DNA from: Ligilactobacillus salivarius DSM 20555 = ATCC 11741
GTDB lineage: Bacteria; Bacillota; Bacilli; Lactobacillales; Lactobacillaceae
DNA: 64,000 bases
Direction: 5' to 3'
Assembly (NCBI RefSeq): GCF_001435955.1
Contig: NZ_AYYT01000008.1
Span: 1-64,000 of the forward strand
In this document: positions 1 to 8,814 of the stretch, piece after piece
Layout: each line of letters opens with the position of its first letter
Position numbering within the stretch: position 1 is the stretch's first letter
Program-made: the position numbers and the translations under genes
Notes under the pieces: model-generated
Database searches by the model: none
Seen by the model: only the letters and a program-made list of their open reading frames with translations
Told to the model about the DNA's origin: nothing

Positions 1-1876
1 TGTTGGTTCTAGAACTTTACCATCTTCTGTAACGTAAGTTACATCTACATTACCCTTCTGTTTAACCTCTGGAACATAGAGATAAATTACTCGTTGATGC
101 CCTTCTTTAACAGTTCCTTCAGCCGGTGCTGAATCATATCCCATAGTTGTAAACTTATACCCTGAAAATGTTTCTGAAGTAGTTTTATATTTAGTTCCTT
201 GTTCCACATTGTGTAATGGTGTGCCATCTTTTTCCAACACATATGCTTCTGGTTTTAACAATTTTCCGGTGGTTGCATCAATATGAACTACAGATACAGA
301 ACCTAAAACATTTTGGGAACTACTTGTAACAGAAGAGTTATTTACATTAATTACGCCCTCTGCCCAATTAGCTGAAAATGGACCTGTGTAACGTTCATTA
401 CTTCTTACAATATCTCCTTCGTAATATGCTACGAAAACATCTGTAGTAGCCTGGTCAGCAACTGCTCTTTCACCATTTTTTGCTGGTACTGTTCCTGAAT
501 ATTCCACTACTATTGGTGAAGATGTTGTTGCATAGTCTCCAATTAAGTCTACTACATAGGCATGTGGCATCACACCAGATTTAACAATTTTATAATCCTT
601 ATCTTTAACTAATTCTTTTTCTTTAGCATATCCCATACATACTTGCATATACATTAGCTTGATATACTCTAAAACTATCTTCGTTCAATGAGTATGTACT
701 ATTAGAATCATATTTAAAATTCATATCTGTCCAAATTGAATAATTATCACCAGGGACTTCAAATTGAGGATTAATATCCTTTATTACATCTGGTGTTACA
801 TAAATTGCCGCCTCAGACATTTTTACCTTATCAGAGTTCACGATTGCATCCCACGTTATATTAGTTGAACCATCTGGATTATCTGTAGTTTTATTAGCTT
901 GAACTGTAATAGTACCTAATTCAGGAGCTTTATCTTTAGCGTCAAAAATAACTTGTAGATCAACAGCTTCTTTTTGACCGTTTGGCAAATCTAATTCAAC
1001 AATATTTCTATTATCTTTGTTTTTAAAATAGTTACGATTAACAAATGTACCTACATTGATGGTTCCATTATAAATTTTATTTGGATCCATATCAGCTGTA
1101 AATGTTGTATAAATTTTTTTAGCATCATAGTCTAACACCATAGTTCCTAATTGTTGTCCATTTGATCCAAAATAAGTTGGTACTTGTCTAGTAACAGAAG
1201 TAAATGCATCTGATAATGGTACTACTAAAGTATCACCTTTAACTAATCCTTGACCGGACCAATCAAAAGAAAAGTTTATATCTAAGCCTTCAGACTCTCT
1301 AATAACATGTTTATTAACTTTAAAATTACTAATTGTTATCTTATTGTTAGCTAATTGACTTTCAGGAACTGTAGCAGCTGTCGCAACAAGCTTTCTTGCA
1401 TTTGTAGGAGATTGAGTTAAATTATCATTTTTAACATCTGTATCACTTGATTTTGTACCAGTAGTTTCGTTCGCTGTTTGTTTCTCATTTGTAGGATCTA
1501 CTGGATTTTCGCTATTTTCTGTAGAGCCACTTTCATTTTGATTCATCGTTGGTGTACTTACTACATTATCACTTCTTACCGCATTATCACCTCTTACCGC
1601 AGGAACATCTTCCTTCTGATTTGCAGGAGTTCCTACAGTATTTGATTTAGATAAAGTTACTTCCGTACCAGAAATATCTGTACTACCGCCAGGTTTTGCA
1701 CTTGTATCTGTTCCTGTACCAGTTTGTGTAAGTCCATCAGCATTAACTGTTGTTGCTCCGCCTAACATCAATCCACCTAAAACGACACTACCAACGATAA
1801 ATGAAGCAGCACCGCCACCATTTTTCTTTTTTCTAATAGAATACTTTAACTTTCTGTTTAGATTATTTCTTGACAT
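1..1876 (-). pseudogene. YSIRK-type cell-wall adhesin, frameshifted, 3' part beyond the window
   Basis: A large surface protein is read leftwards and runs off the window. The start is the ATG at 1876, which follows GGGAGAAG at good spacing; more upstream ATGs lack a ribosome site. A YSIRK export signal lies at residues 12-16, a hydrophobic stretch at about 23-41, and likely cleavage after VNA near residue 46. A Ser/Thr/Asn-rich stalk follows to about residue 165, then an Ig-like adhesin region (about 170-410). The frame stops at 623-625. From about 640 down to position 1 the next frame stays open and encodes a convincing continuation, with a MucBP-like stretch (GSVSVVHIDATTG, later GNVDVTYVTEDGK). 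The frames join cleanly if one copy of the tandem ATAC at 635-642 is removed, giving ASMGYAKEKEL. So the gene is broken by a 4-bp duplication, unless this is a sequencing error or a switchable state. The ligand is unknown. Confidence 0.85.
634..642. repeat. 4-bp tandem duplication causing the adhesin frameshift
   Basis: The plus strand reads CATACATAC (ATAC twice, 635-642). One copy restores a single open frame across the adhesin. Two copies give +4 nt and a stop 10-12 bases further on. Confidence 0.75.
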
Positions 1877-2277
1877 GACTTCTCCCATTCCTTTCTCTAA
1901 CATATGACCTTTAATTAAAAACAACAACCAATTTTATTCTTCTAATCTAATTCTCTTTTTTCTCTATTTCTATTTTTCTAAAAATAAAGCAAATTTAAAA
2001 TCTAGTTATCAACTTCCTTTGTTTAATTAACTATGTACATTTTATGAAATATAAAATAAAATTTCAAGATACATTTTCAAAAATCTTTATTAGATTATAT
2101 AAATTATTACCCTCCCCCCTCCCCCTTAATTTTTTTGGTTTAACACAAATAAAAACCTTATTAAAACAAGATTTAAATCAATTGGATATAACTTTTATAT
2201 ATAAAAAAATAATATATTTTTTAGTATAAAACCAAATAATTAAATTAAATTAATTAATATCTATTTTTTACCGAATA
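1877..2277. other. AT-rich intergenic stretch upstream of the adhesin
   Basis: No convincing gene is present; the one short plus-strand frame here (from 2044) has no ribosome site and no recognisable content. On the minus strand a weak promoter candidate, TTGATA with 18 bp to TTTATT, lies near 1985-2010. An isolated polypurine tract (GGGGGAGGGGGGAGGG on the minus strand, 2110-2125) stands out from the AT-rich surroundings. Confidence 0.5.
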
Positions 2278-2324
2278 AAAACTCGTACCTGTTTAGTTAA
2301 TAAAACTTCACAGATACGAGTTTT
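2278..2324 (-). terminator. Intrinsic terminator of the aminotransferase operon
   Basis: The arms AAAACTCGTA and TACGAGTTTT pair perfectly (10 bp, extendable by 3 bp after one mismatch). On the minus strand the hairpin runs into TTTTTATT, directly after the EIIC-like gene. Confidence 0.8.
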
Positions 2325-2334
2325 AGATAAAATA

Positions 2335-3384
2335 CTATTCAGTTTCAATTAATAAATCATTAGCTTTAACAAATTTACTTTCACCAACAAAAATATATTT
2401 CATCGCCAAACCTAAAATAATTGGCAATACCACAAACAATGTTGTTAGTAAAATCATACTATCTACTCCAGGATCCATTTGTTCATATGCTGTCATTGGT
2501 CCAATCAATCCAGCGAAACCAAATCCTGCACTCATAGGTGTTCCTTGGATTTTGAAGATAGCTCCTAAAGCACCCATAATTCCTGAACTAATTATCACTG
2601 GAATGAATAATTTCGGTCTTTCTAACATATTCCCCATTTGAATTTTAGGAGTTCCAATAAAATGAGCAAGGATTGTTCCTAAACTATTAACCGAACTTCC
2701 CATAATCGCTAATGTGAAAGCACCAGCTGTAATTCCTAGATTAGCTGAACCAGAGGCAATCCCACTTATTCCAATGGCAGTAGCTATTCCCACTGAACTA
2801 ATCGGAGATACAATCAGAACTGCAAATGATATTCCCATCAATGTTCCCATCAAAACTGGTTGAAGAATTGTAAAAGTCTTTATCATCGCTCCTACAAATC
2901 CTGTTACTAACTTGACATAAGGGAGAGTCATTAATCCTAGTCCACCACCCAGTACTAAGACAAGAACCGGCATCAACAGAACTGTATAATTCTTCAATTT
3001 ATTTCCAATAACACTAGCAATGATTACTGCAAATGTAATTGTTACGGCGACATTAATTACATCGCCTGTTCCAGCAAGAACATAAGTTGTCCCAGCTTTC
3101 TTCACTACACCTGATCCAATTGTTGTAGCTGCTGCAATTGAACTCATTTGAATCATATTCATTTTAAAGAGATATCCCACACAGAATCCAGCCATTGCCG
3201 GCAATAGGCTTGCAGCAAAGTTAGTAATATCAATCACCTGACTTGCAATATGTGGCATCACTCCCATCAAAGCTTTCATTAATTGACCAACTAATGCAGA
3301 AGGAATTAAAGCTACCACAACGCCCATACTAATACCATTTAAAATATTCATTGTCCCTGTTTTTAAGCTAATCTTTTTATTCAT
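2335..3384 (-). CDS. PTS EIIC-like membrane transporter (PfoR / PTS_EIIC_2 family)
   Basis: A 349-residue, very hydrophobic protein with about eight to ten predicted membrane segments. It contains glycine-rich loops such as GISGIASGSANLGITAG and the conserved patch around FIGTPKIQMGN, typical of the stand-alone EIIC_2 family that includes PfoR. No EIIA or EIIB domain is present in it or beside it, so a classical phosphotransferase role is doubtful. It is the third gene of the aminotransferase-dehydrogenase operon, 18 nt after the dehydrogenase. Import of an amino or keto acid, or export of a hydroxy acid, is therefore a reasonable inference, but the substrate is unknown. The start ATG is preceded by a weak AGGT-type site. 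Confidence 0.8.
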   Translation of the reverse strand: MNKKISLKTGTMNILNGISMGVVVALIPSALVGQLMKALMGVMPHIASQVIDITNFAASLLPAMAGFCVGYLFKMNMIQMSSIAAATTIGSGVVKKAGTTYVLAGTGDVINVAVTITFAVIIASVIGNKLKNYTVLLMPVLVLVLGGGLGLMTLPYVKLVTGFVGAMIKTFTILQPVLMGTLMGISFAVLIVSPISSVGIATAIGISGIASGSANLGITAGAFTLAIMGSSVNSLGTILAHFIGTPKIQMGNMLERPKLFIPVIISSGIMGALGAIFKIQGTPMSAGFGFAGLIGPMTAYEQMDPGVDSMILLTTLFVVLPIILGLAMKYIFVGESKFVKANDLLIETE

Positions 3385-3402
3385 ATCCTTTACCTCATTT
3401 TA

Positions 3403-4392
3403 TTAAATTTCATGGTCACTTCTTTTCTCTGAAATAATAGCTAATACATCATTTAAACTAATATCAACCATATTTTGAACGGCAACATTAGTATAGAAGC
3501 CAACATGCGGTGTCAAAATAACATTATTCATCGCTCTTAATTCTTTTAATTGCTCACTTGGTAATTCTTTACCACGTAAATCAAAATTAAAGAAATTCTC
3601 TTCGCCTGTAAGTGTATCTAAAGCTGCTCCTGCTAACTTCTTATTTTTTAAAGCAGCGATTAGAGCATCTGTATCTACAACTGGGCCACGACATTCATTA
3701 ATTAGAAATGCAGTTGGTTTCATTAATGCCAATTCTTCACTTCCAATTAATCCTTTGGTTGTTTCATTCAAGTCGACATGTAAACTAATAACATCTGATT
3801 CTTGTAACACTTCGTTCAATGACTTATAAGTCAAAACCTCATTTAATTCTGGATTTTGCTTGATATCATAAGCAATCACTTTAGCACCTAAAGCATTAAA
3901 CAATTTAGCTGCAGTACCACCAATTCTACCAGCACCGATTATCCCAATTGTCAAAGTATGGATTTCTTTTCCTTTAAGTCCAATCCATCTAAAATCTTGT
4001 TCCTCAGCTCTTTCATCAAACAATTCTAAATTACGAATTAATCGCATGGTATGTGCTAAGGCTAATTCTGCAACTGATCTTGGTGAATATGCAGGTACAT
4101 TCGTTACTTTCAAACCATTTTCATGAGCTAATTTAACATTAATTACATCATAGCCAGCAGTTCTTGTGGAAATTTGCTTTAATCCTAGGTTCTTCAATTC
4201 AGCATATACTTCATTTTCAACTAAACTTCTTTGTTGAATAACAACACCATCAAAACCTTTAAGTTTAGCTACTGTATCAGCATGTAGCTCACCTTCATCA
4301 ATTCCAACTTCTACATCAGAATGTCGCTCACTCCAATTTTCAATGGCTTCTTTTTCATCTTCACGTACTGACATCATCAAAATTTTTTTCAT
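3403..4392 (-). CDS. D-2-hydroxyacid dehydrogenase (D-lactate dehydrogenase family)
   Basis: A 329-residue NAD-dependent enzyme that reduces 2-keto acids to D-2-hydroxy acids. Visible features are the Rossmann loop GAGRIG near residues 154-159, the substrate arginine in NECRGPVVD, the glutamate in TGEENFF and the catalytic histidine in LTPHVGFYT, in the order expected for the D-LDH/D-HicDH family. The residues before the arginine (NEC instead of the common NTA) are a small departure. It sits between an aminotransferase and a transporter in one operon, so the likely substrates are keto acids made by transamination (aryl or branched-chain pyruvates) rather than pyruvate itself. Substrate preference cannot be read from sequence. 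Confidence 0.9.
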   Translation of the reverse strand: MKKILMMSVREDEKEAIENWSERHSDVEVGIDEGELHADTVAKLKGFDGVVIQQRSLVENEVYAELKNLGLKQISTRTAGYDVINVKLAHENGLKVTNVPAYSPRSVAELALAHTMRLIRNLELFDERAEEQDFRWIGLKGKEIHTLTIGIIGAGRIGGTAAKLFNALGAKVIAYDIKQNPELNEVLTYKSLNEVLQESDVISLHVDLNETTKGLIGSEELALMKPTAFLINECRGPVVDTDALIAALKNKKLAGAALDTLTGEENFFNFDLRGKELPSEQLKELRAMNNVILTPHVGFYTNVAVQNMVDISLNDVLAIISEKRSDHEI

Positions 4393-4408
4393 CTATACTT
4401 ACCTCGTT

Positions 4409-5584
4409 TTATTTGCTTTCATCTTCAACATACTTGGCAATTCGAGCCACACCTTTTTTTATTTCTTCCATACTTGTTGCATAGCTTAAACGGATATAGT
4501 GTTCTCCACCTTTACCGAAGAAAGAGCCAGCAGTTACTGCTACTTTTGCTTTTTCGGCTAAGTCATAAATAAACTTCTTATCATCTTGTTCTAAACCAGC
4601 TGGAATTTTTGCGAAAATATAGAATGCTCCTTGAGGCTTAGCACATTCAAATCCTAATTTAGTTAAGTTTGAATATAGATAATCACGTCTTGCTTGATAT
4701 TCTTTCTTCATTTCTTGACTATCATTCAAGCCATTTTCAAAGGCTTCTTGGGCTGCATCTTGAGCAATCGCAGTTGTTGTAGTAATTGTAAATTGATGAA
4801 TCTTAGATAATTCTTTTGTTATCTCTGCAGGTGCTGTCATAATACCAATTCGATACCCTGTCATTGCATGTGACTTTGATACACCATTCAATACAATTGC
4901 TTGTTCACGTAAACTTTTAGCTAGTGAAGCATGTTCTTGGTCATAACATAATTCGCTATATATTTCATCGCACAAAGCAAAAATTGGTTTATCACATATA
5001 ACATCAGCTAGTTCATCCAATTCTTCTTGACTATATGTAACACCAGTTGGATTAGAAGGATAATTTAAGACTACTACTCTGACATCATCGCCATGTTCAT
5101 CTAACACTTCTTTTAACATGTCAGCTGATAATTTAAATCCATTCTTAGATGTATCAACAAGAATTGGTTCTGCACCTACTAATAAAGCATCTGCAATATA
5201 TAATGGGAAAATTGGAGTTGGTACTACAACTTTGTCCCCAGGATTCAATACTGAAGTTAAAGCTGTATAAATAGCTTCAGTTGCACCATTTGTTACAATC
5301 ACTTCATTTTCCGGATTATATTCCAATCCATATCTTTCTTTTAAGAAATTAGCTGCAGCTTTTCTTAAACCAAGTGTTCCATTTGAAGGAGCATAGTGAG
5401 AATGGTTGGCTTTAACCCCTGCAATAGCAGCTTCTTTAATATGCTCTGGTGTATTAAAATCCGGTTCCCCTACTGTAAATTTTGTAATATCCGGAATTTT
5501 ACTACTATATTGAGCAAATGCCAAAATTTCAGATGGCTTAACTAATTCTAATTCTTTCTTCATATATTTTGTTAAATCTACCAT
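4409..5584 (-). CDS. Class I PLP aminotransferase (aromatic/aspartate type)
   Basis: A 391-residue fold-type I aminotransferase that moves the amino group of an amino acid to 2-oxoglutarate. The PLP lysine lies in NGVSKSHAMTGYRIG; the NYPSNPTG and CDEIY motifs are present. I place the start at 5584 (MVDL), where AAAGGAAG lies 7 nt upstream; a longer reading to 5602 would swallow that site. It is the first gene of the operon and is preceded by an intrinsic terminator only 17 nt away and by an aromatic-rich leader peptide. This suggests aromatic amino acids as substrates (Phe, Tyr, Trp to aryl pyruvates). That is inference; the family also includes aspartate and branched-chain enzymes. Confidence 0.9.
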   Translation of the reverse strand: MVDLTKYMKKELELVKPSEILAFAQYSSKIPDITKFTVGEPDFNTPEHIKEAAIAGVKANHSHYAPSNGTLGLRKAAANFLKERYGLEYNPENEVIVTNGATEAIYTALTSVLNPGDKVVVPTPIFPLYIADALLVGAEPILVDTSKNGFKLSADMLKEVLDEHGDDVRVVVLNYPSNPTGVTYSQEELDELADVICDKPIFALCDEIYSELCYDQEHASLAKSLREQAIVLNGVSKSHAMTGYRIGIMTAPAEITKELSKIHQFTITTTTAIAQDAAQEAFENGLNDSQEMKKEYQARRDYLYSNLTKLGFECAKPQGAFYIFAKIPAGLEQDDKKFIYDLAEKAKVAVTAGSFFGKGGEHYIRLSYATSMEEIKKGVARIAKYVEDESK

Positions 5585-5600
5585 ATTAAATCTTCCTTTC

Positions 5601-5637
5601 AAAAAAAGCCCCCGAAGATGTTTAATCCTCGAGGGCT
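5601..5637 (-). terminator. Attenuator terminator in the leader of the aminotransferase operon
   Basis: On the minus strand AGCCCTCGAGGA pairs over 12 positions (two G-U) with TCTTCGGGGGCT across a 7-nt loop, followed by seven T. It stands 17 nt before the aminotransferase start, so transcription must read through it to express the operon. Confidence 0.9.
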
Positions 5638-5806
5638 ACTATTCTCTAAATTTAGTTATCTTAGGTTAATTAAGATAATTAGCTATCCCTCAGATTAATC
5701 TGCGAGATCTAATTATCTGTGCTACAAAATAGCTTTCGCTTAGAACTCACAGGTACAAACATTTAATTCCTGTCCAGTGCTTGTACCCGCATTTCTGTGA
5801 ATACAA

Positions 5807-5878
5807 TCACTGCTTCCAAAAGCGAAAGTAAAAATAAGAATTATTCAATTTTAGTTGATTTTTAATTTCTGATCTCAT
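5807..5878 (-). CDS. Aromatic-rich leader peptide (23 aa)
   Basis: A 24-codon frame starts with ATG at 5878, 8 nt after a strong AAGGAG, and ends at TGA 5807-5809. Residues 15-21 are YFYFRFW: two Tyr, three Phe and the only Trp, six aromatics in seven codons. It begins about 26 nt after the predicted transcription start of the operon and precedes several mutually exclusive hairpins and an intrinsic terminator. This is the layout of pheL/trpL-type leader peptides, in which ribosome stalling at scarce aminoacyl-tRNAs chooses the RNA fold. Codons 17-20 form the 5' arm of a 9-bp stem with 5741-5733, so the ribosome's position would control that stem. Too short for routine gene calling. Confidence 0.8.
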   Translation of the reverse strand: MRSEIKNQLKLNNSYFYFRFWKQ

Positions 5879-5910
5879 AATAAAATCTCCTTAGCAAATT
5901 GAATACCTAT

Positions 5911-5939
5911 AATATACTCATGTAAGATTAAAAAGTCAA
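5911..5939 (-). promoter_or_regulatory. Promoter of the leader peptide and aminotransferase operon
   Basis: TTGACT (5934-5939), 17 bp, then TATATT (5911-5916) on the minus strand. Transcription would start near 5904. Confidence 0.75.
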
Positions 5940-5999
5940 CATTAAAATTAATTATTTTCACATTTAATTTTATAAATCACATCATCCGCCATACACTTA

Positions 6000-6043
6000 T
6001 ATGTATATTTAATACATAAAAGTGATTAAAAATGAATATTTTT
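6000..6043. promoter_or_regulatory. Candidate ArgR operators upstream of argG
   Basis: Two AT-rich inverted repeats lie upstream of the argG promoter: TATGTAT-N5-ATACATA (6000-6018) and AAAAAT-GAAT-ATTTTT (6028-6043). Further TGAATA half-sites occur near 6100-6118. They resemble ARG boxes in composition and spacing, and an argR gene is present at 11.2 kb. The match is by eye only. Confidence 0.4.
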
Positions 6044-6063
6044 GATTATTTTTACACTTTTTA

Positions 6064-6092
6064 TTGATTTTTATTAAAAATACATGTATAGT
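6064..6092 (+). promoter_or_regulatory. argG promoter
   Basis: TTGATT (6064-6069), a 17-bp spacer and TATAGT (6087-6092), 53 nt before the chosen argG start. Confidence 0.65.
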
Positions 6093-6145
6093 GTAGTCAA
6101 TGAATAGATTATGAATATTTTAATTTTATGAAAAGAGGAATTTAC

Positions 6146-7357
6146 ATGGAAAAAGAAAAAGTTGTTTTAGCATATTCTGGCGGTTTAGATACATCAGTTG
6201 AAATTGCTTGGTTAAAAAATAAGGGATATGACGTTATCGCATGTTGTATTGATGTAGGCGAAGGTAAAGACTTAGAGGCTATTAAAGAAAAAGGCTTAAA
6301 AGTCGGTGCAGTTGAATCAATCGTTATTGATGCTAAGCATGAATTTGCAGAAGAATACGTTCTTCCAGCATTACAAGGTCATGCTTACTATGAAAATAAA
6401 TATCCTTTAGTATCTGCTTTATCTCGTCCTTTAATTGTAAAGAAACTTGTTGAAGTTGCTAAAGAACATGGTGCAACAGCTATTGCACATGGATGTACTG
6501 GTAAAGGAAATGATCAAGTTCGTTTTGAAGTTGGAATCCATGCATTAGTGCCTGAAATGAAAATTGAAGATCCTATCAGAGATTTACATTGGTCTAGAGA
6601 AGAAGAAATTGAATACGCTAAAGAAAATGGCATTCCTGTTCCTATTTCTAAGAAGAGTCCATACTCTATCGACGAAAACCTTTGGGGCAGAGCAAATGAA
6701 TGTGGTATCTTAGAAGATCCATGGCAATCCGCACCTGCTGATGCTTATGACAGAACAGTCGCTCTAGAAGATACTCCTGACACACCTGATGTTATTGAAA
6801 TTACTTTTGACAAAGGTGTTCCAACTAAGCTAGATGGGGAAGAATTACCACTTGAAGAACTTATCATGAAACTTGATAAATTAGCTGGTAAACATGGCAT
6901 TGGTAGAATTGACCATGTTGAAAATAGACTTGTTGGTATTAAATCAAGAGAAGTTTATGAATGTCCAGCAGCAACTGTACTTTTAGCTGCACATAAGGAT
7001 ATGGAAGATTTAACTCACGAAAGAGATTTAGCTCATTTCAAACCAATTATCGAACAAAAATTAAGCGAATTAATTTACAACGGTCTTTGGTTCTCACCTT
7101 TAATGGACGCTATTCAAGCATTCTTAGCAGAAACTCAAAAAGTTGTTAATGGTGTAGTTAGAGTTAAATTATTCAAAGGCAATGTTATTTGCGAAGGTAG
7201 AAAATCCCCTAACTCTCTATATTCTGAAGAATTGGCTACTTATACTTCTGCTGATCAATTCGACCAAGAAGCTGCAGCTGGTTTTATCAAATTATGGGGA
7301 TTACCAACACAAGTTTATGCTGAAGTTATGCAACAAAATGAGAAAAACAATAAGTAA
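6146..7357 (+). CDS. argG: Argininosuccinate synthase
   Basis: Joins citrulline and aspartate using ATP to make argininosuccinate, the penultimate step of arginine synthesis. The N-terminal ATP loop AYSGGLDTS is at residues 9-17, and [13 protein letters not shown] and the [10 protein letters not shown] region follow, all standard for the family. Length 403 residues is normal. The start is the ATG at 6146, with AAGAGGAA 5 nt upstream; an ATG at 6128 precedes that site and is not favoured. It is followed 23 nt later by argH. No carbamoyl-phosphate or ornithine-pathway genes are in the window, so citrulline may come from outside or from elsewhere in the genome. Confidence 0.97.
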   Translation: MEKEKVVLAYSGGLDTSVEIAWLKNKGYDVIACCIDVGEGKDLEAIKEKGLKVGAVESIVIDAKHEFAEEYVLPALQGHAYYENKYPLVSALSRPLIVKKLVEVAKEHGATAIAHGCTGKGNDQVRFEVGIHALVPEMKIEDPIRDLHWSREEEIEYAKENGIPVPISKKSPYSIDENLWGRANECGILEDPWQSAPADAYDRTVALEDTPDTPDVIEITFDKGVPTKLDGEELPLEELIMKLDKLAGKHGIGRIDHVENRLVGIKSREVYECPAATVLLAAHKDMEDLTHERDLAHFKPIIEQKLSELIYNGLWFSPLMDAIQAFLAETQKVVNGVVRVKLFKGNVICEGRKSPNSLYSEELATYTSADQFDQEAAAGFIKLWGLPTQVYAEVMQQNEKNNK

Positions 7358-7380
7358 TTAGTAAAGGAGATAATTGATTT

Positions 7381-8763
7381 ATGGCGATTAAAAAAATGTG
7401 GGGTGGACGTTTCCAAGAAGGTTCCAGTAAGTTAGTTGATGAATTCGGTGCTTCAATCTCATTTGATAAGCACATGGCTTATGAAGATTTAGAAGGCTCA
7501 TTAGCACACGTAAAAATGTTGAAACATACTAATATTTTATCTGCTGATGATGCTGATAAAATCATCGCTGGTTTGCATATTTTACAAGACAAATTAGCTA
7601 ATGGAGAATTAACTTTTTCTACTGAACTAGAAGATATTCATATGAATATGGAGTCTCTTCTAACTCAAGAAATTGGCGATGTTGCTGGAAAGCTTCATAC
7701 TGCTAGAAGCCGTAATGATCAGGTAGCTACTGACCTACATTTATATTTGAAAAATCGTTTAGAAATCGTGATCGACGAAATTAAAAATCTCCAAAAAGTT
7801 ATTGTAAAGAAAGCCGAAGAAAATGTTGAAACTGTTATGCCTGGTTATACACATTTGCAACATGCTCAACCTATTTCTTATGGTCATTATCTCATGGCAT
7901 ATTATCAAATGTTCCAAAGAGATATTGAACGTTTCGAATTCAATAAAAAGCATACTAACATTTCACCGTTAGGAGCCGCAGCATTAGCTGGTACAACTTT
8001 CCCTATTGATAGAGAATTTACCGCCAAAGAATTAGACTTCGATAATATTTACGCTAATTCTTTAGATGCTGTTTCCGATCGTGATTTTGTCCTAGAATTT
8101 CTAAGTAACGCCTCAATTCTCATGATGCACTTATCACGTTTTTGTGAAGAAATTATTCTCTGGTGCTCATACGAATTCGGCTATATTGAATTATCAGATA
8201 AATATTCTACTGGTTCTTCAATCATGCCTCAAAAGAAAAATCCTGATATGGCAGAACTTATTCGTGGAAAATCTGGACGCATTTATGGGCATCTAACTGC
8301 TCTACTCGCAACTATGAAGAGTTTACCTTTAGCCTACAATAAAGACTTGCAAGAAGATAAAGAAGGAGTCTTTGATGCAGTTAAAACTGTTATTCCTAGT
8401 CTAAAGATTTTTGCTGGTATGTTAGATACACTAACTGTTAATAAAGATAAGATGCTACATGCAACTGAACATGATTTTTCTAACGCTACTGAATTAGCTG
8501 ATTATCTTGCAACTAAGGGTATTCCATTCAGAAAAGCTCATGCTATCGTAGGTCAATTAGTATTTGAAGGAATTGAAAATAATACAACTTTATCAGATAT
8601 TCCTCTTGAAAAATACAAAGAAATTAACAGCGAAATTGGTGAGGATATTTACCAATTCCTACAATCTAAAGTTGCAGTTCAACGTCGCCATTCACTTGGT
8701 GGTACTGGTTTTGATCAAGTAAAACTACAAATTAAAAACGCTAAAAAACAACTTAATTTATAA
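7381..8763 (+). CDS. argH: Argininosuccinate lyase
   Basis: Splits argininosuccinate into arginine and fumarate, completing arginine synthesis after ArgG. The fumarase/aspartase superfamily signature [12 protein letters not shown] is at about residues 279-290, and [12 protein letters not shown] is near 107-118. Length 460 is typical. An AAAGGAG site precedes the ATG by about 12 nt. It is the second gene of the argG-argH operon and ends at a strong bidirectional terminator. Confidence 0.97.
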   Translation: MAIKKMWGGRFQEGSSKLVDEFGASISFDKHMAYEDLEGSLAHVKMLKHTNILSADDADKIIAGLHILQDKLANGELTFSTELEDIHMNMESLLTQEIGDVAGKLHTARSRNDQVATDLHLYLKNRLEIVIDEIKNLQKVIVKKAEENVETVMPGYTHLQHAQPISYGHYLMAYYQMFQRDIERFEFNKKHTNISPLGAAALAGTTFPIDREFTAKELDFDNIYANSLDAVSDRDFVLEFLSNASILMMHLSRFCEEIILWCSYEFGYIELSDKYSTGSSIMPQKKNPDMAELIRGKSGRIYGHLTALLATMKSLPLAYNKDLQEDKEGVFDAVKTVIPSLKIFAGMLDTLTVNKDKMLHATEHDFSNATELADYLATKGIPFRKAHAIVGQLVFEGIENNTTLSDIPLEKYKEINSEIGEDIYQFLQSKVAVQRRHSLGGTGFDQVKLQIKNAKKQLNL

Positions 8764-8775
8764 TCTTTTTTCATG

Positions 8776-8807
8776 AAAAAAGCAGCAAGACGAACTTGCT
8801 GCTTTTT
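8776..8807. terminator. Bidirectional terminator between argH and the ammonium transporter
   Basis: AAAAGCAGCAAG pairs with CTTGCTGCTTTT over 12 bp with a 5-nt loop. T-rich tails on both strands serve the two convergent genes. Confidence 0.85.
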
Positions 8808-8814
8808 ATTATAG

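Larger units (their letters stand above)
5601..5904 (-). promoter_or_regulatory. Structured attenuation leader of the aminotransferase operon
   Basis: About 300 nt lie between the promoter and the attenuator terminator. Pairings seen by eye: CTTTCGCTT (5828-5820, inside the aromatic codons of the leader peptide) with AAGCGAAAG (5741-5733); GGTACAA (5787-5781) with TTGTACC (5758-5752); CACAG (5799-5795) with CTGTG (5752-5748); AGATAATTAG (5718-5709) with CTAATTATCT (5682-5673). The last strand can instead pair, as TTATCTTA, with TAAGATAA just downstream. GAGGG near 5690 can pair with CCCTC of the terminator's 5' arm, a possible antiterminator. There is no T-box sequence (TGGNACC) and I recognise no known riboswitch. 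Confidence 0.75.

Noticed and set aside
623-650. Programmed frameshift in the adhesin
   Set aside because: No slippery heptamer or downstream structure; the tandem ATAC duplication is the simpler explanation.
2110-2125. True G-quadruplex
   Set aside because: Only three G-tracts separated by single A; a four-tract pattern with loops is lacking.
2044-2229. 61-codon plus-strand frame in the AT-rich gap
   Set aside because: No ribosome site, crosses the polypyrimidine tract, and the composition looks like random AT-rich sequence.
5601-5904. T-box or known riboswitch upstream of the aminotransferase
   Set aside because: No TGGNACC sequence and no match by eye to lysine, SAM, THF or preQ1 consensus; the leader peptide explains the layout better.
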